Below are positions 1 to 9,437 of a stretch of DNA of 64,000 nt, piece by piece. Within the stretch, counting starts at the first letter, position 1, and the number at the start of each line of letters is the position of its first letter. Where the stretch lies: contig SAKE01000022.1 of NCBI GenBank assembly GCA_004017275.1, forward strand, positions 23,934-87,933, in the 5' to 3' direction. This DNA is from Mesorhizobium sp. (GTDB lineage: Bacteria; Pseudomonadota; Alphaproteobacteria; Rhizobiales; Rhizobiaceae). The notes beneath the pieces are model-generated. The model made no database searches. It had not been told where the DNA came from and saw only the letters and a list, made by a program, of their open reading frames with translations. Position numbers and translations under genes: made by a program.

Positions 1-13
1 GACCGCGATCGAG

Positions 14-334
14 ATGAGCAGCAAGGACGATGAGCCTGACGCCCTTGCGAAGCGGGGTCGTCCCTTGGAGTTACAAGACCCGCTTGCGGCCGAATTGCGC
101 CGCTGTTCCGGGGTCGGCGAGGCCGGTCCTCGCGATCCCGGCTGCCTGAAAGCGTGGGCAGAAAGCCGGCGCCGGTTTCTCGGTCAACGTGACTCGGCAA
201 CCGCGCCTGCTGTCGTTGGCCCGGCAACGCTGTTTCCGAATGTGCCGGCGTCAGCCTACCGGAAAGAAGGAGAGCGGCCGGATGTGACCGCTCCCGCGGT
301 TCAGGTCGTGCCGCCCCGGCCGGAGGATCGCTGA
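14..334 (+). CDS. TrbK-like entry-exclusion family protein, possibly 5'-truncated
   Basis: The motif DPLAAELRRC followed by a segment of the form AWAESRRRFL is typical of the small TrbK-alt proteins that precede TrbL in alphaproteobacterial conjugation operons. Family members usually begin with a signal peptide or membrane helix; none is present after the ATG at 14, and the reading frame is open to the window edge, so the true start may lie upstream of position 1. The stop is 1 base before the trbL ATG, which supports one operon. The role (entry exclusion or lipoprotein of the mating apparatus) is inferred from family and position only. Confidence 0.6.
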   Translation: MSSKDDEPDALAKRGRPLELQDPLAAELRRCSGVGEAGPRDPGCLKAWAESRRRFLGQRDSATAPAVVGPATLFPNVPASAYRKEGERPDVTAPAVQVVPPRPEDR

Positions 335-335
335 A

Positions 336-1697
336 ATGGGCGGCATGGGGGTCATCGACCATTTCCTCGAAGTCTTTACGCGCTACATCGACGGCGGCTT
401 CGGCCTGCTCGGCGGCGAGGTCGGCTTCATCGCCACGACCCTGATCGCCATCGACGTGACGCTGGCGGCGCTCTTCTGGTCCTGGGGTGCCGACGACGAC
501 ATCATCGCGCGCCTCGTCAAGAAGACGCTGTTCGTGGGCGTTTTCGCCTACCTCATCTCCAACTGGAACAACCTCGCCCGCATCGTCTTCGAAAGCTTCG
601 CCGGGCTTGGCCTGAAGGCCTCGGGAACGGGTTTTGCCATCGACGATCTCATGCGCCCGGGCAGGGTGGCGCAGACCGGGCTCGACGCCGGCCGGCCGTT
701 GCTGGACTCCATCTCGAACCTGATGGGCTATTGGTCCTTCTTCGAGAACTTCATCCAGATCGCCTGCATGTTCTTCGCCTGGGCGCTGGTGCTGCTGGCC
801 TTCTTCATCCTTGCGATCCAGCTCTTCGTCACGCTGATCGAGTTCAAGCTGACGACGCTCGCCGGTTTCGTGCTGATTCCCTTCGGTCTGTTCGGCAAAT
901 CCGCCTTCATGGCCGAGCGCGTGCTTGGCAACGTCATCTCGTCCGGCATCAAAGTGCTGGTGCTCGCCGTCATCATCGGCATCGGCTCGACCCTCTTTTC
1001 CGAGTTCACCGCGGGCTTCAGCGGCAACACGCCGTCGATCGACGACGCCATGGCGGTCGTGCTGGCCGCGCTGTCGCTGCTCGGCCTTGGCATCTTTGGA
1101 CCGGGCATTGCCAACGGTCTCGTCTCCGGTGGTCCGCAGCTCGGCGCGGGTGCTGCGGTCGGCACCGGGCTTGCCGCCGGCGGCATGGCAGCAGCGGGCG
1201 CCGCGGCCGCCGGCGCAGTCGTATCCGGAGGCGCGGCTGTCAACGGAGGTGCTGCGGCGGCGGCCCGTGGCGGTGCCGCCACCGCGGGCAGGGCATCCAC
1301 AGCCTACAATCTCGGCGCGGCCGGAGAGTCTGGCTTTTCCGGCGTCGCATCCGGGCTCGGCGGTGTCATGAAAGCTGGCGCCCAGGGCGCCATCTCACCG
1401 CTGCAGCGCGCCGCCAATAATGCGGCAGGCAGCATGAAGGACAGCTACCAGTCGGGCGCTCGCGCTGCCTTCGAGGCGACGGGCGGATCATCCACCGCCG
1501 GCACAATCGGCGCGACCGCTGGCGAAGCCGGCTCCGCTCCCGCCGGGTTCTCCGCCACCGAAAGTCAGCCCGCCTGGGCGAAGCGCATGAAGCGCTCGCA
1601 ACAGATGACCCATGGCGTCCAGGCTGCCGTCCACGCTGTTCGCAGTGGCGACAGCCATGGCGGCGGCTCCTCGATCAACCTCTCTGAAAGAGACTGA
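336..1697 (+). CDS. trbL: P-type conjugative transfer protein TrbL
   Basis: 453-residue inner-membrane protein of the type IV secretion mating-pair-formation complex (VirB6-like). The first ~270 residues hold several hydrophobic helices, including the segments around residues 20-45, 55-75, 130-160, 170-190 and 205-255. The tail (about 270-450) is a Gly/Ala-rich low-complexity domain, which is usual for TrbL. It lies between the TrbK-like gene and trbF with 1-2 base gaps, the canonical order. The long antisense frames here are high-GC shadows. Confidence 0.9.
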   Translation: MGGMGVIDHFLEVFTRYIDGGFGLLGGEVGFIATTLIAIDVTLAALFWSWGADDDIIARLVKKTLFVGVFAYLISNWNNLARIVFESFAGLGLKASGTGFAIDDLMRPGRVAQTGLDAGRPLLDSISNLMGYWSFFENFIQIACMFFAWALVLLAFFILAIQLFVTLIEFKLTTLAGFVLIPFGLFGKSAFMAERVLGNVISSGIKVLVLAVIIGIGSTLFSEFTAGFSGNTPSIDDAMAVVLAALSLLGLGIFGPGIANGLVSGGPQLGAGAAVGTGLAAGGMAAAGAAAAGAVVSGGAAVNGGAAAAARGGAATAGRASTAYNLGAAGESGFSGVASGLGGVMKAGAQGAISPLQRAANNAAGSMKDSYQSGARAAFEATGGSSTAGTIGATAGEAGSAPAGFSATESQPAWAKRMKRSQQMTHGVQAAVHAVRSGDSHGGGSSINLSERD

Positions 1698-1699
1698 GC

Positions 1700-2383
1700 A
1701 TGTTCAAACGACCGTCCACGCACTATGGCAAATCCCCTCAACCCGAGACGCCCTACCAGCGCGCTGCCCAGGTGTGGGACGAGCGCATCGGTTCCGCCCG
1801 TGTGCAGGCGCGCAACTGGCGCACCATGGCCTTCGGTTGCCTGGCGCTCGCCGCCGGGTTCTCCACGGCACTCGTCTGGCAATCCGCCAACGGCTCGATC
1901 GTGCCATGGGTGGTGCAGGTCGATCGTCTCGGCCAGGCGCAGGCTGTGGGGCCGGCCGTTGCCGACTATCAGCCCAACGATCCGCAAATCGCCTTCTACC
2001 TGGCGCACTTCATCGAACAGGTGAGGTCGATCCCCGCCGATCCGGTCATCGTGCGGCAGAACTGGCTGCGCGCCTATGACTTCGCGACGCAGGGCGGGGC
2101 GCTGGCTCTCAACGACTATGCGCGCGCCAATGACCCGTTCACCAAGGTCGGCAAACAGCAGGTCGCCGTCGACGTGTCGTCGGTCATCCGCGCATCCCCA
2201 GTGAGCTTCCGCATCGCCTGGGTCGAACGCCGCTATCAGGACGGCTCCCTTGCTTCCACGGAGCGCTGGTCCGCGATCCTTACAATTGTCGTGCAGCCCC
2301 CGCGCGACGCCGACGCACTGAGGAAGAACCCGCTCGGCATCTACATCAACGCCATCAATTGGTCGAAGGAGCTTGGACAATGA
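1700..2383 (+). CDS. trbF: Conjugal transfer protein TrbF
   Basis: 227-residue VirB8-like inner-membrane protein of the conjugation machine. The N-terminal residues PETPYQRAAQVWDERIGSAR are the characteristic TrbF start, followed by one membrane helix (about residues 43-62, MAFGCLALAAGFSTALVW) and a periplasmic domain. It starts 2 bases after the trbL stop; its own stop overlaps the trbG start as ATGA, showing translational coupling. Confidence 0.92.
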   Translation: MFKRPSTHYGKSPQPETPYQRAAQVWDERIGSARVQARNWRTMAFGCLALAAGFSTALVWQSANGSIVPWVVQVDRLGQAQAVGPAVADYQPNDPQIAFYLAHFIEQVRSIPADPVIVRQNWLRAYDFATQGGALALNDYARANDPFTKVGKQQVAVDVSSVIRASPVSFRIAWVERRYQDGSLASTERWSAILTIVVQPPRDADALRKNPLGIYINAINWSKELGQ

Positions 2384-3519
2384 CGCCCGCACTCTTCAAA
2401 GCCGCCCCCTGGGGGTGTCCAACTTTCCTCATCCACGCAATGCCGGCTTTCCGCAAAATGGCCTTTCCGGCACTTCTGCTTTGCACTTCGGCGCTTGCAG
2501 GCTGTGCCACCAGGCAGAAGCCGCCGGAAATCTCCTATGACGATCCAATCGTGGCTGTGCAGGCGGTCGATCCGTCCCCGCCTGTGAAGGTGGTGGAGCT
2601 GCCAAGGCCGCTGCCGCTTCCCGGTCAGTTGAAGCCCGTCGGCAAGGACGCAAAGCCTGAGCCGGAACCGACCGATCCGACCGCGCGGGTAAATCTCGCC
2701 AACGCCGCAGCGCGCGTCCAGCCTGTCCGCAACGGGTTCATCAACTCGATGCAGGTCTATCCGTTCGTCGATGGCGCGCTCTATCAGGTCTATGCCTCGC
2801 CGGGGCAGATCACCGACATCGCGCTCCAGCCCGGCGAGCAGCTCGTCGGCTCCGGTCCCGTCGCCGCCGGCGACACCGTGCGCTGGATCATCGGTGATAC
2901 CGAGAGCGGTATTGGCGGGACCAAGCAAGTCCACATCCTCGTCAAGCCGACACGCGCCGAACTCATAACCAATCTCGTCATCAATACCGATCGGCGCACC
3001 TATCACATGGAACTGCGCTCGACGCCTTCGACCTATATGGCATCGGTTTCCTGGCAGTACCCGCAGGACCAACTCATTGCCTTGCGCCGTCAGAGCCAAG
3101 AGGCGGAAGCTGCACAGCCGGTCTCGACCGGCATCGATCTCTCTCGTGTCAATTTCCGCTACGAGGTGACAGGCGATCGCGCACCGTGGCGGCCGTTGCG
3201 CGCCTTCGACGATGGCAAGCAGGTGTTCATCGAGTTCCCGCGAGGCATCGGACAGGGCGAGATGCCTCCACTCTTCGTGGTTGGGCCGGAAGGCGACACG
3301 TCCGAGTTGGTCAACTACCGCGTGCGTGGCAACTACATGATCGTCGATCGGCTGTTCGCCGCCGCCGAGTTGCGCTTTGGCGCCGGAAAGAACCAGCAGC
3401 GCATCCGCATCTCCCGCACCGATGGGATGAAGAGCAGTCGATTTTCATGGATGCGTGGCCCTGGTGAGACCCTGAAAGCGACGAGCCTCCGTACAGACAG
3501 CGGAGGGTCGCCATCATGA
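2380..3519 (+). CDS. trbG: P-type conjugative transfer protein TrbG (lipoprotein)
   Basis: VirB9-like outer-membrane-associated component of the mating channel. The start chosen (2380) overlaps the trbF stop in an ATGA; an alternative ATG at 2440 gives a more ordinary signal peptide. A lipobox LAGC sits at about residue 42 counted from 2380. The body contains the VirB9-type segments YPFVDGALYQVYASPGQITD and TNLVINTDRRTYHMEL. The stop overlaps trbI by 4 bases (ATGA). Confidence 0.92.
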   Translation: MTPALFKAAPWGCPTFLIHAMPAFRKMAFPALLLCTSALAGCATRQKPPEISYDDPIVAVQAVDPSPPVKVVELPRPLPLPGQLKPVGKDAKPEPEPTDPTARVNLANAAARVQPVRNGFINSMQVYPFVDGALYQVYASPGQITDIALQPGEQLVGSGPVAAGDTVRWIIGDTESGIGGTKQVHILVKPTRAELITNLVINTDRRTYHMELRSTPSTYMASVSWQYPQDQLIALRRQSQEAEAAQPVSTGIDLSRVNFRYEVTGDRAPWRPLRAFDDGKQVFIEFPRGIGQGEMPPLFVVGPEGDTSELVNYRVRGNYMIVDRLFAAAELRFGAGKNQQRIRISRTDGMKSSRFSWMRGPGETLKATSLRTDSGGSPS

Positions 3520-4760
3520 GCAACAGATTGGATCCCGAGAAGGAAGAGGGCCGGGGGCCGGCGAATGACGCCCGGCCGGAGGCGCCGGCGGAAGATGACG
3601 CTCGGCCGTTGATAGGCGAGCCGGCCGCGGCCATGCGGCTGCGCGCCGAGCCGCCGCGCGTGACGCGTCTGTCCCGTAAGGCGCTGGCCGGCCTAGGGCT
3701 CGCCGCAAGCCTGACTGTCGGTGGAGCGCTGATTTACGCACTTCAAAACCGTCAGCAAGGCCAGGGGCAGGAGCTGTATTCGACCGACAATCGCTTGACT
3801 CCCGATGGGCTCGCCGGCCTGCCAAAGGACTATGCGGGCGTTCCTAAGCTTGGCCCACCGCTTCCCGGCGATCTCGGCCGTCCGATCCTCGCCGCACAAA
3901 ATGGCGGCCCCGCGCTGTCGACAGGCCCCATTGGATCGGACCCGGAGGAGCAGCGCCGGGAGCAGGAACTGGAAGCGGCGAGAACCGCGCGTCTGTTCGC
4001 GTCCACGCAAACGCGGCCTGCGGGTGAGGCGACTGCCGCTCAGTCTACAACAGGCACCCCGCCACAGCCCGACTTTTCCAGCCTAGGCTTCGCGCCGCAG
4101 CCAGCGACGCCCTCGGCGCAGGACCGCCAGCGTGCATTCCTCGATCAGCCACCGGATAAACGCACCGTCTCGGCCGATCGCGTCGCTGCGCCGGCGTCGA
4201 AAAACGTCCTGCAGGCGGGCGCGGTCATCGCAGCCGCCCTCATCACCGGGATTCGCTCCGACCTGCCGGGCCAGATTACCGCGCAGGTGACGGAGAATGT
4301 CTATGACAGCCCCACCGGACAAATCCGCCTCATTCCGCAGGGGACGCGCCTCATCGGCCAGTATGACAATGGTGTCGGCTTCGGCCAGCGTCGCGTGCTG
4401 CTGGTATGGACCAGTCTGATATTTCCGAACGGCCGCTCTATTGTTCTGGAACGAGAGCCCGGCGCGGACGCCGAGGGCTATGCTGGCCTCGAGGACGGCG
4501 TCGACTATCACTGGGGCGAGCTTTTCAAGGCTGCAGCACTTTCCACGGTTCTCAGCATCGGGGCGCAAGCAGGCTCATCGGGCCAGGAGAGCGACATCAT
4601 GCGCGCTCTGCGCCAGGGCGCCTCGGACAGCATCAGCCAGACAGGCCAGCAGATCGTCCAGCGGCAGCTCAACATAACGCCGACACTCACCATCCGACCG
4701 GGATTCCCGGTGCGCGTGATCGTCACACGCGATCTCGTGCTCGAACCTTACGGAGGCTGA
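3516..4760 (+). CDS. trbI: Conjugal transfer protein TrbI
   Basis: 414-residue VirB10-like protein spanning inner and outer membranes of the conjugation apparatus. It has a cytoplasmic Pro/Glu-rich N-terminus, one membrane helix (about residues 55-77, KALAGLGLAASLTVGGALIY), a long linker, and a C-terminal TrbI domain (about 220-360) with DLPGQITAQVTENVYDS, IPQGTRLIGQYDN and the WTSLIFPNGR segment. Starts inside the trbG stop (ATGA). Confidence 0.93.
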   Translation: MSNRLDPEKEEGRGPANDARPEAPAEDDARPLIGEPAAAMRLRAEPPRVTRLSRKALAGLGLAASLTVGGALIYALQNRQQGQGQELYSTDNRLTPDGLAGLPKDYAGVPKLGPPLPGDLGRPILAAQNGGPALSTGPIGSDPEEQRREQELEAARTARLFASTQTRPAGEATAAQSTTGTPPQPDFSSLGFAPQPATPSAQDRQRAFLDQPPDKRTVSADRVAAPASKNVLQAGAVIAAALITGIRSDLPGQITAQVTENVYDSPTGQIRLIPQGTRLIGQYDNGVGFGQRRVLLVWTSLIFPNGRSIVLEREPGADAEGYAGLEDGVDYHWGELFKAAALSTVLSIGAQAGSSGQESDIMRALRQGASDSISQTGQQIVQRQLNITPTLTIRPGFPVRVIVTRDLVLEPYGG

Positions 4761-4762
4761 AA

Positions 4763-4987
4763 ATGGCCAAGCTGAAACTGGGACCAATCGCCGACGACAA
4801 ACCCGTCAAGGTCATGGTGGAACTCCCCGCGGCACTGCACCGCGATCTGGCTGCTTATGCCGAGATCCTCGGTCGCGAAGCGGGCCAACGGCCAGCCGAT
4901 GCGCCGCGCCTCATCGTTGCGATGTTGGAGCGGTTCATTGCGACGGATCGAGGCTTCGCCAGCGCAAAGCGATCGGAGGGGGGTTGA
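4763..4987 (+). CDS. DUF2274 domain protein following TrbI
   Basis: 74-residue protein starting at ATG 4763, two bases after the trbI stop. It reads MAKLKLGPIADDKPVKV and contains the short helical domain found in DUF2274 proteins, which nearly always follow trbI in alphaproteobacterial integrative elements. Molecular function unknown; the shape (charged, helix-rich, no membrane segment) would fit a ribbon-helix-helix-like DNA-binding or relaxosome accessory role. It closes the trb operon; the next gene is convergent. Confidence 0.85.
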   Translation: MAKLKLGPIADDKPVKVMVELPAALHRDLAAYAEILGREAGQRPADAPRLIVAMLERFIATDRGFASAKRSEGG

Positions 4988-5030
4988 AGGCCGGACGACT
5001 GAAGTCGAACCGGGTCAATCTCGCCAGAAT

Positions 5031-5957
5031 TCATGGATTGATGTCAAGCGCTTGACGGGGTAGGCTCAAGTCGCGTGTCACCATGTTTCTTGCAGTCCCA
5101 ACCAGCCGCAAAAGCGTACGCTTGGGGTTCGATTCCAGCCACACTGCCTTGACCGAACTGATGCTGTTCTGACCGTTGATGGGTTTCCACACCGTAGCGC
5201 CGATGGCGACTGTCCTGGCAAAACCTTCGCCTGCCAGAGTTACGCCTTGGCCGAGTTGTATCTTGAGGATGACCGTCGCTTCGCTCGCGCGACATATTTG
5301 AATGGCGGGGCCACCCTCTGCGGCAATCTTTTCCAGCAAAACCGGATCCTGCGGCGATCCGACCGAAACCAGCAGACAAGTATCTGCAAGATCCCTCCAT
5401 CTGACTGCCGGCCTTTCAGCGAGCGGATGGCCGCCGGGCAGGAGAACGAACAGGCGCTCGTGCCCAAATAGCTCGCTGCGGCATAAGGCGCCGTTCTCGA
5501 GCCCGTGCGTGAAGACGATGTCAAGGCGCCGGCGACGTATTGCCGCCAGACACTGTTCATGGGGAACGTCCTCGATGGCGATGCACACGTCCGGATGTAA
5601 GCTGCGAAATCGATCGACAAGGCGCGCCACGAACGCCCGGCCTATCTGGCCGCACAACCCTATCTTGACTGTTTTGGCATCCTGGTCGCCACGACCACCT
5701 CCGGCCAAGGCATCTTGCAAGCCTTCATAGTGAGCCCGGACGATGTCAGTCCAGGCCCGGCCTGCTTCAGTCAGTCGAACGCCATGGACGTCGCGATCAA
5801 ACAACTGCATGTCCAGCAATTGTTCGAGAGCAACGATGTTGCGGCTGACACAGGATTCCCTCACTCTGAGAACTCTTGCGGCCTGCCTGAGGCTACCATG
5901 GTCGACAGCTGCGAAGACATGGTCCAAACGGCGGAGCGTGTTGTTGACCTGTCTCAA
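5031..5957 (-). CDS. LysR-family transcriptional regulator
   Basis: 308 residues. N-terminal winged helix-turn-helix (about residues 8-66, LDHVFAAVDHGSLRQAARVL... and FDRDVHGVRLTEAGRA), then a periplasmic-binding-like effector domain (about 95-295). It is convergent with the trb operon and sits 11 bases downstream of the methyltransferase gene on the same strand, so the two are probably co-transcribed. The effector is unknown. LysR genes are common just after the trb block in related elements, so it may regulate transfer rather than the neighbouring pathway. Confidence 0.88.
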   Translation of the reverse strand: MRQVNNTLRRLDHVFAAVDHGSLRQAARVLRVRESCVSRNIVALEQLLDMQLFDRDVHGVRLTEAGRAWTDIVRAHYEGLQDALAGGGRGDQDAKTVKIGLCGQIGRAFVARLVDRFRSLHPDVCIAIEDVPHEQCLAAIRRRRLDIVFTHGLENGALCRSELFGHERLFVLLPGGHPLAERPAVRWRDLADTCLLVSVGSPQDPVLLEKIAAEGGPAIQICRASEATVILKIQLGQGVTLAGEGFARTVAIGATVWKPINGQNSISSVKAVWLESNPKRTLLRLVGTARNMVTRDLSLPRQALDINP

Positions 5958-5968
5958 GGCTCAGGAGC

Positions 5969-6961
5969 CTATTCTTGCGCGGCGGCGCTAACCGGCAGGG
6001 TCGGATACAGGCTGGTTTCGTAGACGTACTCGAGCGGAATGGCTGGAGCGGCCATCTGGGAAAGGTACCGGTTGAGGTTTTCCGCGCTATTGCTCGCAGC
6101 GAGGCTACAGAAATTTCCACTGTTCCAGGTCAGGGAGCAGTGGCTGAAATGCGCGCGTACCGCGTCAGCCATCTGCGCCAAAGTGACCTCATTGCCGAAC
6201 ATCGTATCCAGAACGAGGGTTTGCTTCTTCTCGATTTCGTCTGGGGGAAAATAGCGCGCCTTGAAGCCGAAATCCTTCTGGTATTCGCGACGCCTGTAGT
6301 CCGGCTCCTCGGTAGCCCGGAACTTCTCGACGAAGACGAAGATTCCGTCCTGCTTGAGGTGCTGGGTCACGAACTCGATCTGTCCCGATCTGTTGGGCGA
6401 GTACATCTGAAAGGTCGTATCTTCCAGAATAATATCGAACCCGTGAGCGAACCCTGCCAGTCGCGGATCTGAACCCAGCACGTCCTTGGTCAAATGATGG
6501 AAGGGGCCGACGAAGAAGTCCGCGTGCGGCGGTTCGCCATACGCCATGAAGCATTTGTAATTCTCCGCGTTCGGGCTGCACGACAGAGTGCGTATCTGTC
6601 CCTCCGACAGTTCGGACAACGTTCTCGCCATCGTGCCTTCCGCTGTTCCAAGGCTGTATAGCGAAAGCGGAGCGCCACGGTGCCTTGCGTATTTCAGCAC
6701 CGCGTGGGCCATCCGGCACTCTTCCTCCAATCTGTAGGGAATGCTGCCGTGATAATGCTGGTCGAAAAAGCCTTGGCGGGTCGCGTGCAGGGCAACCAGG
6801 TCGCGTTGGAGTTCATCGCTCGGCAGAAGGCGGCCATCGACCGCGGGTTTGCGGATCGGCATCCCACTCTTGCCGGCGGCGGTCGCCGCGAAAAAGCCGG
6901 CAAGTCCGTTGATCCGTGGACCATGGTCGCACTCAGCCAGAAAGTCGTCGAGTCCACGCAT
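5969..6961 (-). CDS. SAM-dependent methyltransferase, CmoA-like fold
   Basis: 330 residues from ATG 6961, chosen because GGAGG lies 8 bases upstream; the longer frame begins with GTG at 7024 and has no ribosome site. After an N-terminal helical region (~1-90) a Rossmann methyltransferase domain follows, with the SAM-binding segment SLGTAEGTMARTL (about 98-110) and acidic strand-end DIILEDTTFQMY. The C-terminal part (FVEKF, EIEKKQ, then NSGNFCSLAASNS) resembles the carboxy-SAM/tRNA-modification enzyme CmoA, but at 330 residues it is longer and lies among exporter and regulator genes, so a small-molecule substrate is more likely than tRNA. Exact reaction unknown. Confidence 0.75.
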   Translation of the reverse strand: MRGLDDFLAECDHGPRINGLAGFFAATAAGKSGMPIRKPAVDGRLLPSDELQRDLVALHATRQGFFDQHYHGSIPYRLEEECRMAHAVLKYARHRGAPLSLYSLGTAEGTMARTLSELSEGQIRTLSCSPNAENYKCFMAYGEPPHADFFVGPFHHLTKDVLGSDPRLAGFAHGFDIILEDTTFQMYSPNRSGQIEFVTQHLKQDGIFVFVEKFRATEEPDYRRREYQKDFGFKARYFPPDEIEKKQTLVLDTMFGNEVTLAQMADAVRAHFSHCSLTWNSGNFCSLAASNSAENLNRYLSQMAAPAIPLEYVYETSLYPTLPVSAAAQE

Positions 6962-7237
6962 CGCACTTGCCTCCAGCACCGTTCCTTTGGTGAGATGCCG
7001 ATACGTGGCTGGGGGAAATTCCACTAAGATAAGTGCGGTCTAATATTTCGCCGTGCTCAAGTATTGGCTGAGCAACTGGTAAACCTGCCGGGTACAGCCG
7101 GCTTTCACGCGCTTGTCATTTTTTCTTTTAAGTCACATCTTCTACCAATCCAGAGTTATTTGCGTGTTGTTCCGCAACCCATGGTTCGCCACATCACGTA
7201 ACGACTGGCAACTCGCCAGTAAGGAGACTGTGGATAC
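6962..7237. promoter_or_regulatory. Divergent intergenic region between methyltransferase and AraC gene
   Basis: About 280 bases, relatively AT-rich, separating the leftward methyltransferase-LysR unit from the rightward AraC gene. It must hold promoters for both directions and is the natural binding place for the AraC and LysR proteins. I could not pick convincing -35/-10 boxes or an operator dyad by eye. Confidence 0.4.
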
Positions 7238-8125
7238 GTGGATAGTCTTGCCTTCGACCCCAACGAGAACCGCCGCTCACGGCACCAAGCGCTTGACCAC
7301 AAGTATGAGATTTGGGGGAGCGTGCGAGCAGACGTAATCAAAAGAACCGGGCTTGAGCGCCAGGAGACAAGAATCCTCCAGCCAAACCATGTGTTCCTGA
7401 TGAACCTGAAGGGCACAGCGTGCCGCGGAGAAGACATTGTGGATGGACGCCGGATTGCCTTTTTGCCGCGCCGGGCCGGCTCGATAATCTTCATGCCTGC
7501 CGGCAGTGATTGGAATGGGTGGGATGAGGGGGACGCGACCGCTTCCTACCTCCTGGTCTCGATTGAAAAAGGGTTCGCCGACGAAGTGTTTGCGGGAGTG
7601 GCTCGCCATCGCCCGGCGGCGCTGCCGCCTTCGATCGGATTTCGGGACGGCACTATAGAGTTGGCGTTGCAAAGGATTGCCTTGGAGCTCAAGCAGCCCG
7701 ACTCCATCAGCGCGGCGATGGTCGAGTCTCAGGCCATCCAGTTGTTCGTGCAAATGTTCAGGTTGAACGGCGTCTATCAGGAACCGGTAAAAGGCGGCTT
7801 GTCATCGTTCGATCTCAAGCGCGCGGTGGGAATGATCGCGGCGTTGTCGGACGGCAGACCGACGCTCGCCGATTTGGCAAAAGAGGTTGGGGTTAGCCGG
7901 TTCCACTTCTGGAGGGCCTTCAAGCAGTCGACAGGCATGACGCCGCACGCATTCATTGCGCAGCGCCGGCTGGAGCAATCAGCGGATATGCTGCGATCGA
8001 CCAATTTGTCGGCGACGGAAATCGCGATGGAATGTGGTTTCAGCAGCTCGAGCCATTTCACGACCGCCTTTAAGCGTGCCTTCGGCGCGTGCCCCACGGA
8101 ATTTCGTCGTAAGTGCAGAATCTAG
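7238..8125 (+). CDS. AraC-family transcriptional regulator
   Basis: 295 residues starting at GTG 7238, 9 bases after the ribosome site AAGGAGA (7221-7227). The N-terminal ~180 residues form a variable sensor domain; the C-terminal ~100 residues are a double helix-turn-helix (TLADLAKEVGVSRFHFWRAFKQSTGMTPHAF and the second helix pair SATEIAMECGFSSSSHFTTAFKRAFG) ending in the AraC signature. Placed just before the MFS gene and divergent from the methyltransferase, it is the likely activator of this cluster. Confidence 0.88.
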   Translation: MDSLAFDPNENRRSRHQALDHKYEIWGSVRADVIKRTGLERQETRILQPNHVFLMNLKGTACRGEDIVDGRRIAFLPRRAGSIIFMPAGSDWNGWDEGDATASYLLVSIEKGFADEVFAGVARHRPAALPPSIGFRDGTIELALQRIALELKQPDSISAAMVESQAIQLFVQMFRLNGVYQEPVKGGLSSFDLKRAVGMIAALSDGRPTLADLAKEVGVSRFHFWRAFKQSTGMTPHAFIAQRRLEQSADMLRSTNLSATEIAMECGFSSSSHFTTAFKRAFGACPTEFRRKCRI

Positions 8126-8231
8126 GCCGCCGCTTGTCGATTTCAGCAACTATCTGAAAATCCCAACATCACTGTAAAGCAGGCTTGACGGAAGAAGGTA
8201 TCCATCGGCGGTCAGCCCGGATGCGCCGCTC

Positions 8232-9437
8232 ATGTCAAACCTGGTTCGAATTCATCATGCCAAAGGACGGGCCGACCGGTCCAATCCCTGCCTCGGATTC
8301 CTGGCCAGTACGCTATCGGCGGCTGTTGCCCGAAACGGCTACTACATCGCATCCGCCTGGATTCTCGTCGAGCGAGGGTACGGAACTGCCGGCGTGGCGA
8401 CGTTCCTTGCGATCGCAAGCATGGTCGAATTCATCGCGAGCCCTCTGGCCGGCGTGGCGGCCGATCGACTTGACAGGCGATGCTTGAACGTCGCGGCAGA
8501 CCTCAGCCGCTTCGTCGTTATGCTGGCTACCGCTGGCGCGCTCCTCTACATGGACGCGTTTCTGATTATCTCTCTGTCAGCGGCCCTCTTTTCGTTTTGC
8601 GACCGTGTCGCGCTTACCAGCTCTCAATCAATGATCCCCGTCATAGCCGACGGCCGCGATCTTGTAGCCTGGAATTCCGCCGTCTTCTTCGTCATGCAGT
8701 TCGGCAATCTCGGCGCAGCTCTGCTTGCAGGGCCTTTGCTGCATGAGCGCTCCCCAGCCCTGACATTCACCGTTCTTGCTGCCTTCTTCCTGTTTTCAGC
8801 GGGCTGCCTAGCCTTGATGCGGCTGGAACCGGTTTCGCGCGATGTCCGCATCGCCAAAATCTCTGCAACACAATTCGATCTGAGCCTGCGTCGTCTCATT
8901 GTCGTCTACGCGCTTCTCTATACAAGCGCGGTGCTTATCAGCGTCATGGGGTCGGGTTTCGTCTTCCAGGAGCAGAAGGGTACTGCGGTGGATTTCGGCT
9001 ACCTCGAGGCTGCATGGTCGGCAGGCTCACTGATCGGCGCGGTCTCTCTATTCCGGCTTGAAAAAGCGATGAGTACCCACGCGCGGCATCTCATGCTTTT
9101 GGGCTTAACGGCGCTGGTACTCATGGCGCTGACATTTCTGCCCACGCCCTGGACAGTAATCCTTTTTGCCGCGCTCGGATTTCTATACAATCTTGGACGC
9201 GTCAGCGTTGAAGTCACACTGCAGTCGCGTATATCCGTTTATCTGTTGGGCCGGGCAAAAGGCATCATGCACAGTGTTGCCGTGGCGCTCGGATTGCTCG
9301 TCTTCGGCATCGCCGCAGCAGTAGGAGATCGAGCATTTCCTTCGACGCTTTTCTTCAGCTTCGGAATGGTGCTCCTCATCAGTATTTCGTGCTTGAGCGT
9401 CGGTGCCGGTCAGCCGGAAGAAAAGGGTGAATCGTGA
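8232..9437 (+). CDS. MFS transporter, probable exporter
   Basis: 401 residues with about 10-12 hydrophobic helices across the whole length, and the loop VAADRLDRRCLN after helix 2 that matches the MFS GxxxDrxxRr signature. It resembles the small drug/siderophore exporter subgroup of the major facilitator superfamily. The 3' end overlaps the next reading frame, which points to coupled translation with the unknown gene downstream; export of that pathway's product is a reasonable inference. Confidence 0.85.
   Translation: MSNLVRIHHAKGRADRSNPCLGFLASTLSAAVARNGYYIASAWILVERGYGTAGVATFLAIASMVEFIASPLAGVAADRLDRRCLNVAADLSRFVVMLATAGALLYMDAFLIISLSAALFSFCDRVALTSSQSMIPVIADGRDLVAWNSAVFFVMQFGNLGAALLAGPLLHERSPALTFTVLAAFFLFSAGCLALMRLEPVSRDVRIAKISATQFDLSLRRLIVVYALLYTSAVLISVMGSGFVFQEQKGTAVDFGYLEAAWSAGSLIGAVSLFRLEKAMSTHARHLMLLGLTALVLMALTFLPTPWTVILFAALGFLYNLGRVSVEVTLQSRISVYLLGRAKGIMHSVAVALGLLVFGIAAAVGDRAFPSTLFFSFGMVLLISISCLSVGAGQPEEKGES

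Noticed and set aside
728..1300. 190-codon Ala/Pro-rich minus-strand frame
   Set aside because: Antisense shadow of the Gly/Ala-rich tail of trbL.
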